A DNA stretch of 64,000 bases from Bradyrhizobium archetypum (GTDB lineage Bacteria; Pseudomonadota; Alphaproteobacteria; Rhizobiales; Xanthobacteraceae). Below are positions 1-8,112 of the stretch, piece by piece; within the stretch, counting starts at the first letter, position 1; every line of letters begins with the position of its first letter. Below the pieces are notes generated by a model. The model saw only the letters and a program-made list of their open reading frames with translations, made no database searches and was not told the origin of the DNA. The stretch spans positions 186,001 to 250,000 of the forward strand of contig NZ_JAAVLW010000002.1 of the NCBI RefSeq assembly GCF_013114835.1. Reading direction: 5' to 3'. Both the position numbers and the translations under genes were made by a program.

Positions 1-158
1 TCGAGGGATGGTTGCGCCTGGTGCGCGCCTATATGGTGATGGGGGAGCGCGACAAGGCTGTGAGCGCGCTGGCCGAGGCGCGGCAGGCGGTCGCGGGCGA
101 TGCGGAACACTTGCGCCAGCTCAATGAAGGCTTGAAAAAGCTCGGGCTTGATGGATGA
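1..158 (+). CDS. ccmI: C-terminal end of cytochrome c biogenesis protein CcmI/CycH (partial)
   Basis: An open frame enters from the left edge at base 3 and stops with TGA at 156-158. The visible 51 residues (starting EGWLRLVRAYMVMGERDKA) form a helical TPR-like hairpin, as expected for the periplasmic C-terminal domain of CcmI/CycH, which holds apocytochrome c for haem attachment. Identity rests mainly on context: ccmE, ccmF and ccmH follow directly, giving the classic rhizobial cycHJKL order. The gene start lies outside the window. Confidence 0.75.
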   Translation, partial: EGWLRLVRAYMVMGERDKAVSALAEARQAVAGDAEHLRQLNEGLKKLGLDG

Positions 159-225
159 GCGGGCGGCAAGGCGGAGACGGTTCCCGGATCGGCATCATGC
201 GCAACGGCAAAGGTAGAGGACAAGG

Positions 226-708
226 ATGACGCGCAGGCAGCGGCGTTTGACCATGATCGGCGGTTCGCTTCTGGTGCTCGCGATTGCTGCGGCACTGGTG
301 CTGAACGCCATGCGCGATTCCATCGTGTTCTTCTCCACGCCGACGATGGCAGCGGAAAAGCAGATCCCTCCCGGCAAGCGGTTTCGCCTCGGTGGACTGG
401 TGCAGCCGGGCTCGCTGATGCGCGGCGACAATCTCGCGGTAAATTTCAGCATCGCTGATGGCAGCGCCACGCTGCCGGTCGCCTACAAGGGAATTTTGCC
501 GGACCTGTTCCGTGAAGGGCAGGGCGTCGTCGCCGAGGGGGCGCTGGATGCCTCCGGCGTGTTCAAGGCCGACACGGTACTCGCCAAGCATGACGAGACG
601 TACATGCCCAAAGATGTCGCCGACGCCCTGAAGAAGCAGGGGCACTGGAAGGACGATTACGCCAAGCAGGGCGTCGCGCCGTCGCCGGTCCAGGGAACTT
701 TGAAGTGA
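226..708 (+). CDS. ccmE: Cytochrome c maturation haem chaperone CcmE (CycJ)
   Basis: CcmE binds haem covalently in the periplasm and passes it to apocytochrome c with CcmF/CcmH. The 160-residue protein has a basic N-terminus, one membrane anchor at about residues 9-27, and a periplasmic beta-barrel (OB-like) domain. The haem-binding histidine is visible as H122 in the segment [10 protein letters not shown], with the conserved tyrosine four residues later. Length is normal for the family. The stop overlaps the GTG start of ccmF by 3 bases, so the two are probably translationally coupled. The start at 226 is the first Met giving a normal N-terminus. Confidence 0.96.
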   Translation: MTRRQRRLTMIGGSLLVLAIAAALVLNAMRDSIVFFSTPTMAAEKQIPPGKRFRLGGLVQPGSLMRGDNLAVNFSIADGSATLPVAYKGILPDLFREGQGVVAEGALDASGVFKADTVLAKHDETYMPKDVADALKKQGHWKDDYAKQGVAPSPVQGTLK

Positions 709-2687
709 TCGCGGAAGCCGGACACTACGCGCTGGTGCTGGCTCTGGGATTGGCGCTGATCCAGTCCACCGTGCCGATCCTTGGCGCGCGCTGGAGCGAT
801 CATGCCTTGATGAATGTCGCGCGCTCCACGGCGCTGGCGCAATTGTTGTTCGTGGGGTGCTCGTTCACGGCGCTGACGATGCTGCACGTCGTCTCGGATT
901 TCTCCGTCGTCAACGTGTTCGAGAACTCGCATTCGATGAAGCCGCTGCTCTACAAGATCACCGGCGTGTGGGGAAATCACGAAGGGTCGATGCTGCTTTG
1001 GGTGTTGATCCTGGCGCTGTTCGGCGGCCTGGTCGCCGCTTTCGGCAACAATCTGCCGCTGTCGCTGCGCGCGCACGTGCTCGCGGTGCAGGGCTGGATC
1101 GCCGCCGCTTTCTATCTCTTCATCCTGGTCACCTCGAACCCGTTCCTGCGCATCGCCACCCCCCCGATCGAGGGCCGCGATCTCAATCCGGTACTGCAGG
1201 ATATCGGCCTCGCGGTACATCCGCCGATGCTCTACCTCGGCTATGTCGGGTTCTCGATCTCGTTTTCCTTTGCGGTTGCCGCCCTGATCGAAGGCCGCAT
1301 TGACGCCGCCTGGGCGCGCTGGGTGCGCCCGTGGACATTGATGGCGTGGATCTTCCTCACACTCGGCATCGCCATGGGTTCTTACTGGGCCTATTACGAA
1401 CTCGGCTGGGGCGGCTGGTGGTTCTGGGATCCGGTCGAAAATGCTTCGCTGATGCCCTGGCTCGCCGGCACCGCGCTGTTGCATTCCGCGGTCGTGATGG
1501 AAAAGCGCAACGCGCTGAAGGTCTGGACCATCCTTTTGTCGATCCTGACCTTCTCGCTGTCGTTGCTGGGAACGTTCCTGGTGCGTTCGGGCGTATTGAC
1601 CTCCGTGCATGCATTCGCGACCGACCCGGCGCGCGGCGTGTTCATCCTGTTGATCCTGTGCCTGTTCATCGGCGGCAGTCTATCGCTCTATGCGTGGCGC
1701 GCATCGACGCTGAAGCAGGGCGGGCTGTTTGCACCGATCTCGCGCGAAGGCGCGCTGGTGCTCAACAATCTATTCCTCACCACGGCCTGCGCTACCGTAT
1801 TCATCGGAACGTTGTATCCGCTGGGGCTGGAGGTTCTGACCGGTGACAAGATCTCCGTTGGTGCGCCGTTCTTCAACCTGACCTTCGGGCCCCTGTTCGT
1901 GCCGTTATTGCTTGCCGTTCCGTTCGGCCCGCTGTTGGCATGGAAGCGTGGCGATCTCTTCGGCGCGGCGCAACGGCTGATGGCGGCCGGGGTCACCGCG
2001 CTGGTCGCCGTTGCGGTGCTGTGGGCGTGGATTCACGGCGGCGCCACGCTTGCGCCGCTGGCAATCGGGCTTGCGGTCTTCGTCATTGCTGGAGCGCTGA
2101 CGGATCTTGCGGAGCGCGCGGGTTTGTTCCGCGTAGCGCTCGCAAGCGCCATCGCCCGTGCGCGCGGGTTTCCGCGCGCGACCTGGGGCACGGCCTTCGC
2201 GCATGCCGGTGTCGGCATCGCGCTGATCGGCATCGTCTGCGAAACCACCTGGAATAGTGAATATATCGGGATGATGAAGCCGAGCGACGTCGCAAATGTC
2301 GCCGGCTATCAGTTGAAGCTCGACGACATCGCGCAACGTCAGGGTCCCAATTTCCGCGAGATGATCGCGCAGTTCACGGTCAGCAGAGACGGCGAGACGA
2401 TCCAGGTGATGACGCCCTCGAAACGTAATTTCACCACGCGCAGTTCTTCGACCACCGAGGCCGCGCTGCTGACCCGCGGCGCGAGCCAACTCTATATTTC
2501 GCTCGGCGACACCAATGCCGACGGCGCCATCGCGGTCCGCATCTATCACAAGCCGCTGGTGCTCCTGATCTGGTGGGGGCCGGTGCTGATGGCGTTTGGC
2601 GGCCTGTTGTCGCTCTCCGACCGGCGCTTGCGCGTCGGCGCGCCGAAGCCGGCCAAGGCTGCCCGTGCACTCCAGCCGGCGGAGTGA
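705..2687 (+). CDS. ccmF: Haem lyase subunit CcmF (CycK)
   Basis: CcmF is the large integral membrane subunit of the cytochrome c haem lyase. The 660-residue protein is mostly hydrophobic helices and carries the tryptophan-rich haem-handling WWD motif ([10 protein letters not shown], about residues 233-242) with conserved histidines on both sides, for example in [11 protein letters not shown] large periplasmic loop precedes the last helix (about 520-615). The start is GTG at 705, overlapping the ccmE stop. ccmH follows after 3 bases. Length and organisation are typical of the family. Confidence 0.97.
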   Translation: MIAEAGHYALVLALGLALIQSTVPILGARWSDHALMNVARSTALAQLLFVGCSFTALTMLHVVSDFSVVNVFENSHSMKPLLYKITGVWGNHEGSMLLWVLILALFGGLVAAFGNNLPLSLRAHVLAVQGWIAAAFYLFILVTSNPFLRIATPPIEGRDLNPVLQDIGLAVHPPMLYLGYVGFSISFSFAVAALIEGRIDAAWARWVRPWTLMAWIFLTLGIAMGSYWAYYELGWGGWWFWDPVENASLMPWLAGTALLHSAVVMEKRNALKVWTILLSILTFSLSLLGTFLVRSGVLTSVHAFATDPARGVFILLILCLFIGGSLSLYAWRASTLKQGGLFAPISREGALVLNNLFLTTACATVFIGTLYPLGLEVLTGDKISVGAPFFNLTFGPLFVPLLLAVPFGPLLAWKRGDLFGAAQRLMAAGVTALVAVAVLWAWIHGGATLAPLAIGLAVFVIAGALTDLAERAGLFRVALASAIARARGFPRATWGTAFAHAGVGIALIGIVCETTWNSEYIGMMKPSDVANVAGYQLKLDDIAQRQGPNFREMIAQFTVSRDGETIQVMTPSKRNFTTRSSSTTEAALLTRGASQLYISLGDTNADGAIAVRIYHKPLVLLIWWGPVLMAFGGLLSLSDRRLRVGAPKPAKAARALQPAE

Positions 2688-2690
2688 GCC

Positions 2691-3185
2691 GTGAAGAAGA
2701 TCCTCGCCAGCCTGTTTGTTGCTGCCATGATGTCAGGGGCGCCGGCCGCTCACGCCGTGCGGCCCGACGAGATTATGAAGGATCCGGCGAAGGAAGCCCG
2801 CGCGCGCGACCTATCGCGCGAGCTGCGCTGCATGGTGTGCCAGAACCAGTCGATCGACGATTCCGACGCGCCGCTGGCACGTGACCTGCGGCTTCTGGTG
2901 CGCGAGCGGATCGCGAGCGGCGACAGTGACAAGCAGGTGATCGATTTCCTGGTCGCGCGTTATGGCGAGTTCGTGCTGCTGAAGCCGCGCCTGTCGCCGC
3001 ACACGCTGTTGCTATGGCTGTTGCCGCCGCTCGCGTTGGTTGGAGGTGGACTGGCGCTGTGGGTCTTTGGCCGTCGCCGCTCGAGCGCCGGCCGCGCGAC
3101 CGATCCTTCGCTATTACATTTGACGGAGGAGGAAGAGGCGAGGCTGGAGCGCCTGCTTGCCGCCGAAGCGCCGGACAAGTCTTAA
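2691..3185 (+). CDS. ccmH: Cytochrome c maturation thiol-disulfide protein CcmH (CycL)
   Basis: CcmH reduces or holds the CxxCH thiols of apocytochrome c before haem ligation. The 164-residue protein has a signal peptide (residues 1-22), the redox motif LRCMVCQNQS with C47 and C50, and a C-terminal membrane helix at about 103-123 followed by a basic cytoplasmic tail. The start is GTG at 2691, three bases after the ccmF stop. This is the short CcmH form, as expected where CcmI is a separate gene. It closes the ccmI-E-F-H operon. Confidence 0.96.
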   Translation: MKKILASLFVAAMMSGAPAAHAVRPDEIMKDPAKEARARDLSRELRCMVCQNQSIDDSDAPLARDLRLLVRERIASGDSDKQVIDFLVARYGEFVLLKPRLSPHTLLLWLLPPLALVGGGLALWVFGRRRSSAGRATDPSLLHLTEEEEARLERLLAAEAPDKS

Positions 3186-3262
3186 GCCCGCCATTGCAAG
3201 CGGACGGGTTTCGGCTATGACATCCCCTGTCAGAATAAACGTAACCTAGGGGGAAACCGGAC

Positions 3263-3784
3263 ATGGCCTTTTCACTCTACGACGCCAGCGTGGCGAACTA
3301 CCTGCAGACGCTTGGGGCCGTCAGCGGCTTCCTTGAGCGCGGCCTGGTCTATTTCCGCGAAAAGAACATTGATCCAGAAACGATCGTCGAGGCGCGGCTG
3401 GCGCCCGACATGCTGCCGCTGCGCTTCCAGATCATCTCCGTCGCCCAGCATTCCCGCGGCGCCATCGAGGGCGTGCAGAACGGAGAGTTTCGTCCGCCCG
3501 CATCCAAGACGCCGTACGATTATGCAGGGCTGCAGGGGCTGGTTACGCAAACCCGCGAGACCTTGTCGGCGTGGACGCCGGAAGCGGTCAACGCGCTCGG
3601 CGGCCGCGATGTCGTCTTTCACATCGGCGAGCGCCAATTGCTATTCGCGGCGGAGGACTTTCTGATGTCGTTCTCGCTGCCCAATTTCTATTTCCACGCC
3701 ACCACCGCCTACGACATTTTGCGCATCAACGGCGTACCGCTCGGCAAGCGCGATTTCATGGGCCGGCTGAAGCTGAAGAGCTGA
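3263..3784 (+). CDS. DUF1993 family protein
   Basis: A 173-residue soluble protein with no signal peptide. The start MAFSLYDASVANYLQTLG, the internal segment SVAQHSRGAIEGVQNGEF and the end, with a histidine in FYFHATTAYDILRINGVPLGK, match the DUF1993 family as I know it: a four-helix bundle resembling DinB-like proteins, of unknown biochemical function. It lies 77 bases after ccmH with its own ribosome site (GGGGGAAA) and is probably transcribed separately. No role in cytochrome maturation is implied. Confidence 0.85.
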   Translation: MAFSLYDASVANYLQTLGAVSGFLERGLVYFREKNIDPETIVEARLAPDMLPLRFQIISVAQHSRGAIEGVQNGEFRPPASKTPYDYAGLQGLVTQTRETLSAWTPEAVNALGGRDVVFHIGERQLLFAAEDFLMSFSLPNFYFHATTAYDILRINGVPLGKRDFMGRLKLKS

Positions 3785-4111
3785 GCGGCTTCGGGACGAA
3801 GCCAGGCGGGCATATTTTCCGTGTCCGTTGGCCACGTTCGATTTGCCCATCATCACCAAAGGAAGCCCGGCGACCATGCTTTCCGGCGCGCGGACGAGCG
3901 CTGCGTCGCCCTTTGAAAGTTGTTTTCCAGCCGGAGCTAAGCCATTGATTGCGTGCGCTATTCTGCCGCATCTCTAAGCCGTCGCATTACAAAACTTTAA
4001 TTCCCTAGCCAGCGCACGGTAAGGCGGCAAACCCCATCTTGGACTCCGACAGGTGCCCGGCCCCCCGCACCATCGCACCATCGAAGAATTCAGGCTCTGG
4101 AGAATTTAAGC
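3785..4111. other. Intergenic region before the DegP-type protease gene
   Basis: A 327-base gap without a convincing gene. It opens with a short perfect hairpin (GGCTTCG at 3787-3793 pairing with CGAAGCC at 3797-3803) overlapping the end region of the preceding gene. There is no T-run, so it is at best a weak terminator. The rest probably carries the promoter of the protease gene, but no clear -35/-10 pair stands out. Confidence 0.5.
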
Positions 4112-5707
4112 ATGACCGAACGTCCCGTCGATCTTTCCTCACTGCCGTCCCACGGCGCAGCCCGCCGTTCGCTGTTCTCCGCGCGCAAGTTCGCGCTGAT
4201 GGCTTCCGTCGTCGCCGGCCTCGGCGCCGCCGTGTATGGCTTCTCGCCACAGCAGGACCCGCTCGATGTCTTCACCAGCGCGGCGCACGCGCAGGTCAAT
4301 AACGAGGTCCGCAAGGTCGAGCGGCCGATCGGCTTTGCTGACATTGTCGAGCGCGTGAAGCCGTCGGTGATCTCGGTCAAGATCAACATCGGCGCCAAGA
4401 GTTCCAAGGATGACAGCGTCAATAAGGACGAGGACTCGCCGTTCCCGCCGGGTTCGCCGATGGAGCGCTTCTTCCGCCGCTTCGGCGGTCCGGATGGCTT
4501 GCCGCCCGGCCTGCGCGGCGGACCGCGTGGCGGCCGTGGCCCGGTAACGGGTCAGGGTTCCGGCTTCTTCATCTCGCCTGATGGTTATGCCGTAACCAAC
4601 AACCATGTGGTCGACGGCGCCGATAAGGTCGAGATCACCACGGACGACGGCAAGACCTATACGGCGAACGTGATCGGCACCGATCCGCGCACGGATCTGG
4701 CGCTGATCAAGGTTGAAGGCCGCAAGGATTTCCCGTTCGCCAAGCTGTCCGATAGCAAGCCGCGGATCGGCGACTGGGTTCTGGCGGTCGGTAACCCGTT
4801 CGGCCTCGGCGGCACCGTGACCGCCGGCATCGTCTCGGCCTCCGGCCGCGACATCGGCAACGGCCCGTATGACGACTTCATCCAGATCGACGCGCCCGTG
4901 AACAAGGGTAATTCCGGCGGTCCGGCGTTCGACACCAATGGCGAGGTGATGGGCGTCAACACCGCGATCTATTCGCCATCCGGCGGCAGCGTCGGCATCG
5001 CGTTCTCGATCCCCGCTTCGACGGTCAAGAACGTGATTGCCCAGCTCAAGGACAAGGGCTCGGTCAGCCGCGGCTGGATCGGCGTCCAGATTCAGCCGGT
5101 GACGCCTGAAATCGCCGACAGCCTTGGCATGAAGAAGGCGGAAGGCGCTTTGGTGGCGGAACCGCAGCCGAACAGTCCGGCGGCGAAGGCCGGCATCCAG
5201 TCCGGTGACGTCATCACCGCCGTCAATGGCGAGCCGGTCAAGGATGCCCGTGAGCTCGCCCGCACCATTGGCGGCCTCGCGCCCGGCAATACCGTCAAGC
5301 TCAACGTCCTGCAGAAGGGGCAGGACAAGGTCATCAACCTCACGCTCGGCCAATTGCCGAACACGATCGAGGCCAAGGCCGACACCGAGAAGGAAGACCG
5401 GAGCGGCGCAACCAAGGGAACCGGCGTGCCCAAGCTCGGCCTGACGGTTGCTCCTGCCAACAGCGTGGCCGGCGCCGGCAAGGAAGGCGTCGTGGTCACC
5501 GAGGTCGACCCGAAGAGCGCGGCGGCCGAGCGCGGCTTCAAGGAAGGCGACGTCATTCTGGAGGTCGCCGGGAAGAGCGTTGGAACAGCTGGCGAGGTGC
5601 GCGAGGCGATCGATGCCGCGCGGACCGAGAACAAGAACAGCGTTCTCATGCGCGTGAAGAGCGGCGGTTCGTCGCGCTTCGTAGCGCTGCCGCTGGCGAA
5701 GGGCTAA
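4112..5707 (+). CDS. degP: Do/DegP-family periplasmic serine endoprotease
   Basis: A periplasmic quality-control protease and chaperone. The 531-residue protein has an N-terminal export signal and anchor (about residues 24-61, ending near SAAHAQ). A trypsin-like domain follows with the complete triad H165 (VTNNHVVDGA), D195 (PRTDLALIK) and S268 (NKGNSGGPAF), then two PDZ domains (about 330-410 and 435-525). A Gly/Arg-rich low-complexity loop at about 128-145 precedes the catalytic core, as in other rhizobial DegP proteins. It is followed by a strong terminator and then a two-component operon, a common arrangement for envelope-stress genes. degQ/mucD-type naming is equally possible. Confidence 0.93.
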   Translation: MTERPVDLSSLPSHGAARRSLFSARKFALMASVVAGLGAAVYGFSPQQDPLDVFTSAAHAQVNNEVRKVERPIGFADIVERVKPSVISVKINIGAKSSKDDSVNKDEDSPFPPGSPMERFFRRFGGPDGLPPGLRGGPRGGRGPVTGQGSGFFISPDGYAVTNNHVVDGADKVEITTDDGKTYTANVIGTDPRTDLALIKVEGRKDFPFAKLSDSKPRIGDWVLAVGNPFGLGGTVTAGIVSASGRDIGNGPYDDFIQIDAPVNKGNSGGPAFDTNGEVMGVNTAIYSPSGGSVGIAFSIPASTVKNVIAQLKDKGSVSRGWIGVQIQPVTPEIADSLGMKKAEGALVAEPQPNSPAAKAGIQSGDVITAVNGEPVKDARELARTIGGLAPGNTVKLNVLQKGQDKVINLTLGQLPNTIEAKADTEKEDRSGATKGTGVPKLGLTVAPANSVAGAGKEGVVVTEVDPKSAAAERGFKEGDVILEVAGKSVGTAGEVREAIDAARTENKNSVLMRVKSGGSSRFVALPLAKG

Positions 5708-5847
5708 ACGAGGATTAAATACAAGATGGAGGGTTACGCCGGCATTCGTCGCCCCCGCCGACGTCTCCTTCCGGGGAGCGGGTCCAATACTCGCTCCCTC
5801 TGGCAACCTTCCTTCGGAATACGCCCCCCTCCGTCGGAAGGGCCTAA

Positions 5848-5885
5848 GGGCGGTGAGGTCCCCCAGCTTCACCGCCCGCTTTTTT
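5848..5885 (+). terminator. Rho-independent terminator after the protease gene
   Basis: GGGCGGTGA at 5848-5856 pairs perfectly with TCACCGCCC at 5869-5877 and is followed by GC and six T residues (5880-5885). It ends the protease transcript and separates it from the regulator operon. A reading frame open from 5853 starts inside this stem, so it is not a credible start for the next gene. Confidence 0.88.
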
Positions 5886-5981
5886 CACTTGATCGAGAGC
5901 ATCCGCGGCCGCCTTGCATGTGCAGGGCGGTCGCGCCATGGTGAGAGAAAGCCAATTCCCGTGACCTCAACTGCCCCGCAA

Positions 5982-6662
5982 ATGCGCCTGCTGATCATCG
6001 AAGATGACCGCGAGTCCGCCGACTATCTGGTCAAGGCGTTCCGTGAAGTCGGCCACGTCGCCGATCTCGCCAGCGATGGCGAGGAAGGCCTGTCGATGGC
6101 CGATGGCGGCGACTACGACGTGCTTGTGGTGGATCGCATGCTGCCCAAGCGCGATGGCCTGTCGGTGATCGGCGCGCTGCGCGAGAAGGGCAATCGCACG
6201 CCGGTTCTGATCCTCTCCGCGCTCGGCCAGGTCGATGACCGCATCAAGGGCCTGCGCGCCGGCGGCGACGACTATCTGCCAAAACCCTATTCGTTCGCTG
6301 AACTGCAGGCACGCGTCGAGGTACTGTCGCGCCGCAACGTCGGCCCTGCCGAAGAGACCACCTATCGCGTTGGCGATCTCGAGCTTGATCGTCTTTCGCA
6401 CCGCGTCGTTCGCGGCAGGGAGGAATTGACGCTGCAGCCGCGCGAATTCCGCCTGCTCGAATATCTGATGAAGCATGCGGGCCAGGTGGTGACCCGCACC
6501 ATGCTGCTCGAAAACGTCTGGGACTATCATTTCGATCCGCAGACCAACGTGATCGATGTGCATATTTCGCGGCTGCGCTCCAAGATCGACAAGGGCTTTG
6601 ACCGGCCCTTGCTGCACACGATCCGCGGCGCCGGATACATGATCCGTGACGGCCTTCGGTAA
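5982..6662 (+). CDS. OmpR-family response regulator
   Basis: A cytoplasmic DNA-binding response regulator of 226 residues. The receiver domain begins MRLLIIEDDRESADYL with the acidic pair E7/D8/D9, phospho-acceptor D51 (VVDRMLPKRDG) and the lysine in DDYLPKPYSF. A winged-helix output domain follows (about 128-222), ending HTIRGAGYMIRDGLR. A GTG at 5961 in the same frame, preceded by GAGAG, could add seven residues (MTSTAPQ). I prefer 5982 because the receiver fold begins there. It overlaps the kinase gene by 17 bases, so the two form one transcription and translation unit. The target genes are unknown. Confidence 0.92.
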   Translation: MRLLIIEDDRESADYLVKAFREVGHVADLASDGEEGLSMADGGDYDVLVVDRMLPKRDGLSVIGALREKGNRTPVLILSALGQVDDRIKGLRAGGDDYLPKPYSFAELQARVEVLSRRNVGPAEETTYRVGDLELDRLSHRVVRGREELTLQPREFRLLEYLMKHAGQVVTRTMLLENVWDYHFDPQTNVIDVHISRLRSKIDKGFDRPLLHTIRGAGYMIRDGLR

Positions 6663-8112
6663 GCTGATCCGCACCACGGCGTTCCGGCTGACGCTGGTCT
6701 ATCTGTTCCTGTTTGCGCTGTTTGCCGCATCGCTACTCGGCTATTTCGCCTGGAATACACGGCGGCTGATCAACGAGCAGATCACGGCCACCGTGAATGC
6801 CGAAACGGCCGAGATCACCGATATCTACAACCGTCGCGGCCTGCGTGGCCTCGTCTTCACGCTTGGCAACCGCGCGCTGCGGCCGGGGGCCAATCTCTAT
6901 CTCGTCACCACGCCGACGGGGACGGCGATCGGCGGCAATGTCGGTTCGCTGGCGCCCGGCGTGATGGCCTCGATCGGCTGGTCCGAGACCGCCTATCGCC
7001 GGCTCGACGAACAGGACACCGCGGACCACCGCGCGCTGGTGCGCGTCACCGAACTCACCAACGGCTTCCGTCTCCTGGTCGGCCGCGATCTTGAGGAGCG
7101 GCGCCGGCTGTTCGGCATCGTCGCCCACGCCGCGCAATGGTCGCTGCTCGTGGTCATCGTGCTCGGCATCGGCGGCGGCATCTTCGTGGCGCGGCGGGTG
7201 CTGCAGCGGATCGACGCGATGACCGGCACCACCAGGCGCATCATGGCCGGCGACCTCTCGGGTCGCCTGCCGGTCGGGCGCTCCGGCGACGAGCTCGATC
7301 GGCTTGCGGAAAACCTCAACGTCATGCTGGAGCGCATCGAAGCGCTGATGATGGGGCTGAAGGAGGTCTCCGACAACATCGCGCATGATCTCAAGACGCC
7401 GCTGACACGCCTGCGTAACCGCGCCGAGGAGGCGCTGGCGAGTTCCGGCAGCGAAGCCGAATATCGCGCAGCGCTGGAACGGACCATCGAGGAATCCGAC
7501 GGCCTGATCCGCACCTTCAACGCGCTGCTGATGATCGCGCGCGCCGAGTCCGGGCAGGCGCGTGGCAACATGGATGATTTCGATGCGGCCGACGTCGCCA
7601 AGGGCATCCACGAATTGTACGAGCCGCTGGCCGAAGACGACGGCATGACGTTGCGCGTCAAGACCGCACCTACGCGGCTGCACGGTAACCGGGAGCTGAT
7701 CAGCCAGGCGCTTGCCAATCTGGTCGAGAACGCGATCAAATACGGCAAGCCGTCGTCGGTGGTGCAGCCGCTGGATCCGGCCGCCGCCGCGCGTACCCGG
7801 GAGATACTGATCGAGGCGCGGCGCGAGGGCGACCGCGTGCTGCTCAGCGTTACCGACCATGGGCCTGGCATTCCCGAAGGCGACCGCAAGCATGCGGTAG
7901 AGCGGTTCGTGCGGCTCGAGGCAAGCCGGACGCTGCCCGGTTCCGGCCTCGGCCTCAGTCTGGCCAACGCCGTCGCCACGCTGCACGGCGGCGAACTCAG
8001 GCTCGGCGATTCCGATCCCGGCCTGACTGCAACGCTGGTGATCCCGGCGCTATCTGCCGCGGGCGACAGGCTTGCCGCGCAAACGCCGGATGTGCCACAG
8101 AAGGTGGCATGA
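6646..8112 (+). CDS. Sensor histidine kinase (HAMP, HisKA, HATPase)
   Basis: The membrane sensor partner of the regulator just upstream. The 488-residue protein has TM1 at about 12-34, a periplasmic sensor loop of about 125 residues, TM2 at 162-184, a HAMP linker (181-235), a dimerisation domain with the phosphorylated H247 (DNIAHDLKTPLTRLRN), and an ATPase domain with N, G1 and G2 boxes (LVENAIKYG, DHGPGIPEGD, GSGLGLSLAN). The start is GTG at 6646 inside the regulator gene. Its stop overlaps the ATG of glnE (ATGA), so three genes are coupled. The signal sensed is unknown; proximity to the DegP-type gene suggests envelope stress, which is inference. Confidence 0.93.
   Translation: MTAFGKLIRTTAFRLTLVYLFLFALFAASLLGYFAWNTRRLINEQITATVNAETAEITDIYNRRGLRGLVFTLGNRALRPGANLYLVTTPTGTAIGGNVGSLAPGVMASIGWSETAYRRLDEQDTADHRALVRVTELTNGFRLLVGRDLEERRRLFGIVAHAAQWSLLVVIVLGIGGGIFVARRVLQRIDAMTGTTRRIMAGDLSGRLPVGRSGDELDRLAENLNVMLERIEALMMGLKEVSDNIAHDLKTPLTRLRNRAEEALASSGSEAEYRAALERTIEESDGLIRTFNALLMIARAESGQARGNMDDFDAADVAKGIHELYEPLAEDDGMTLRVKTAPTRLHGNRELISQALANLVENAIKYGKPSSVVQPLDPAAAARTREILIEARREGDRVLLSVTDHGPGIPEGDRKHAVERFVRLEASRTLPGSGLGLSLANAVATLHGGELRLGDSDPGLTATLVIPALSAAGDRLAAQTPDVPQKVA

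Noticed and set aside
4139-5872. 577-codon open frame antisense to the protease gene
   Set aside because: It mirrors the codon periodicity of a certain gene, is Arg/Asp/His-rich and has no ribosome site. It is a GC-rich shadow.
5853-5981. N-terminal extension of the response regulator
   Set aside because: The start codon lies inside the terminator stem at 5848-5885, and the extra residues are not receiver-like.
6733-7986. Long antisense frame over the histidine kinase
   Set aside because: Same reason: a shadow of a clear gene on the other strand, with no domain.
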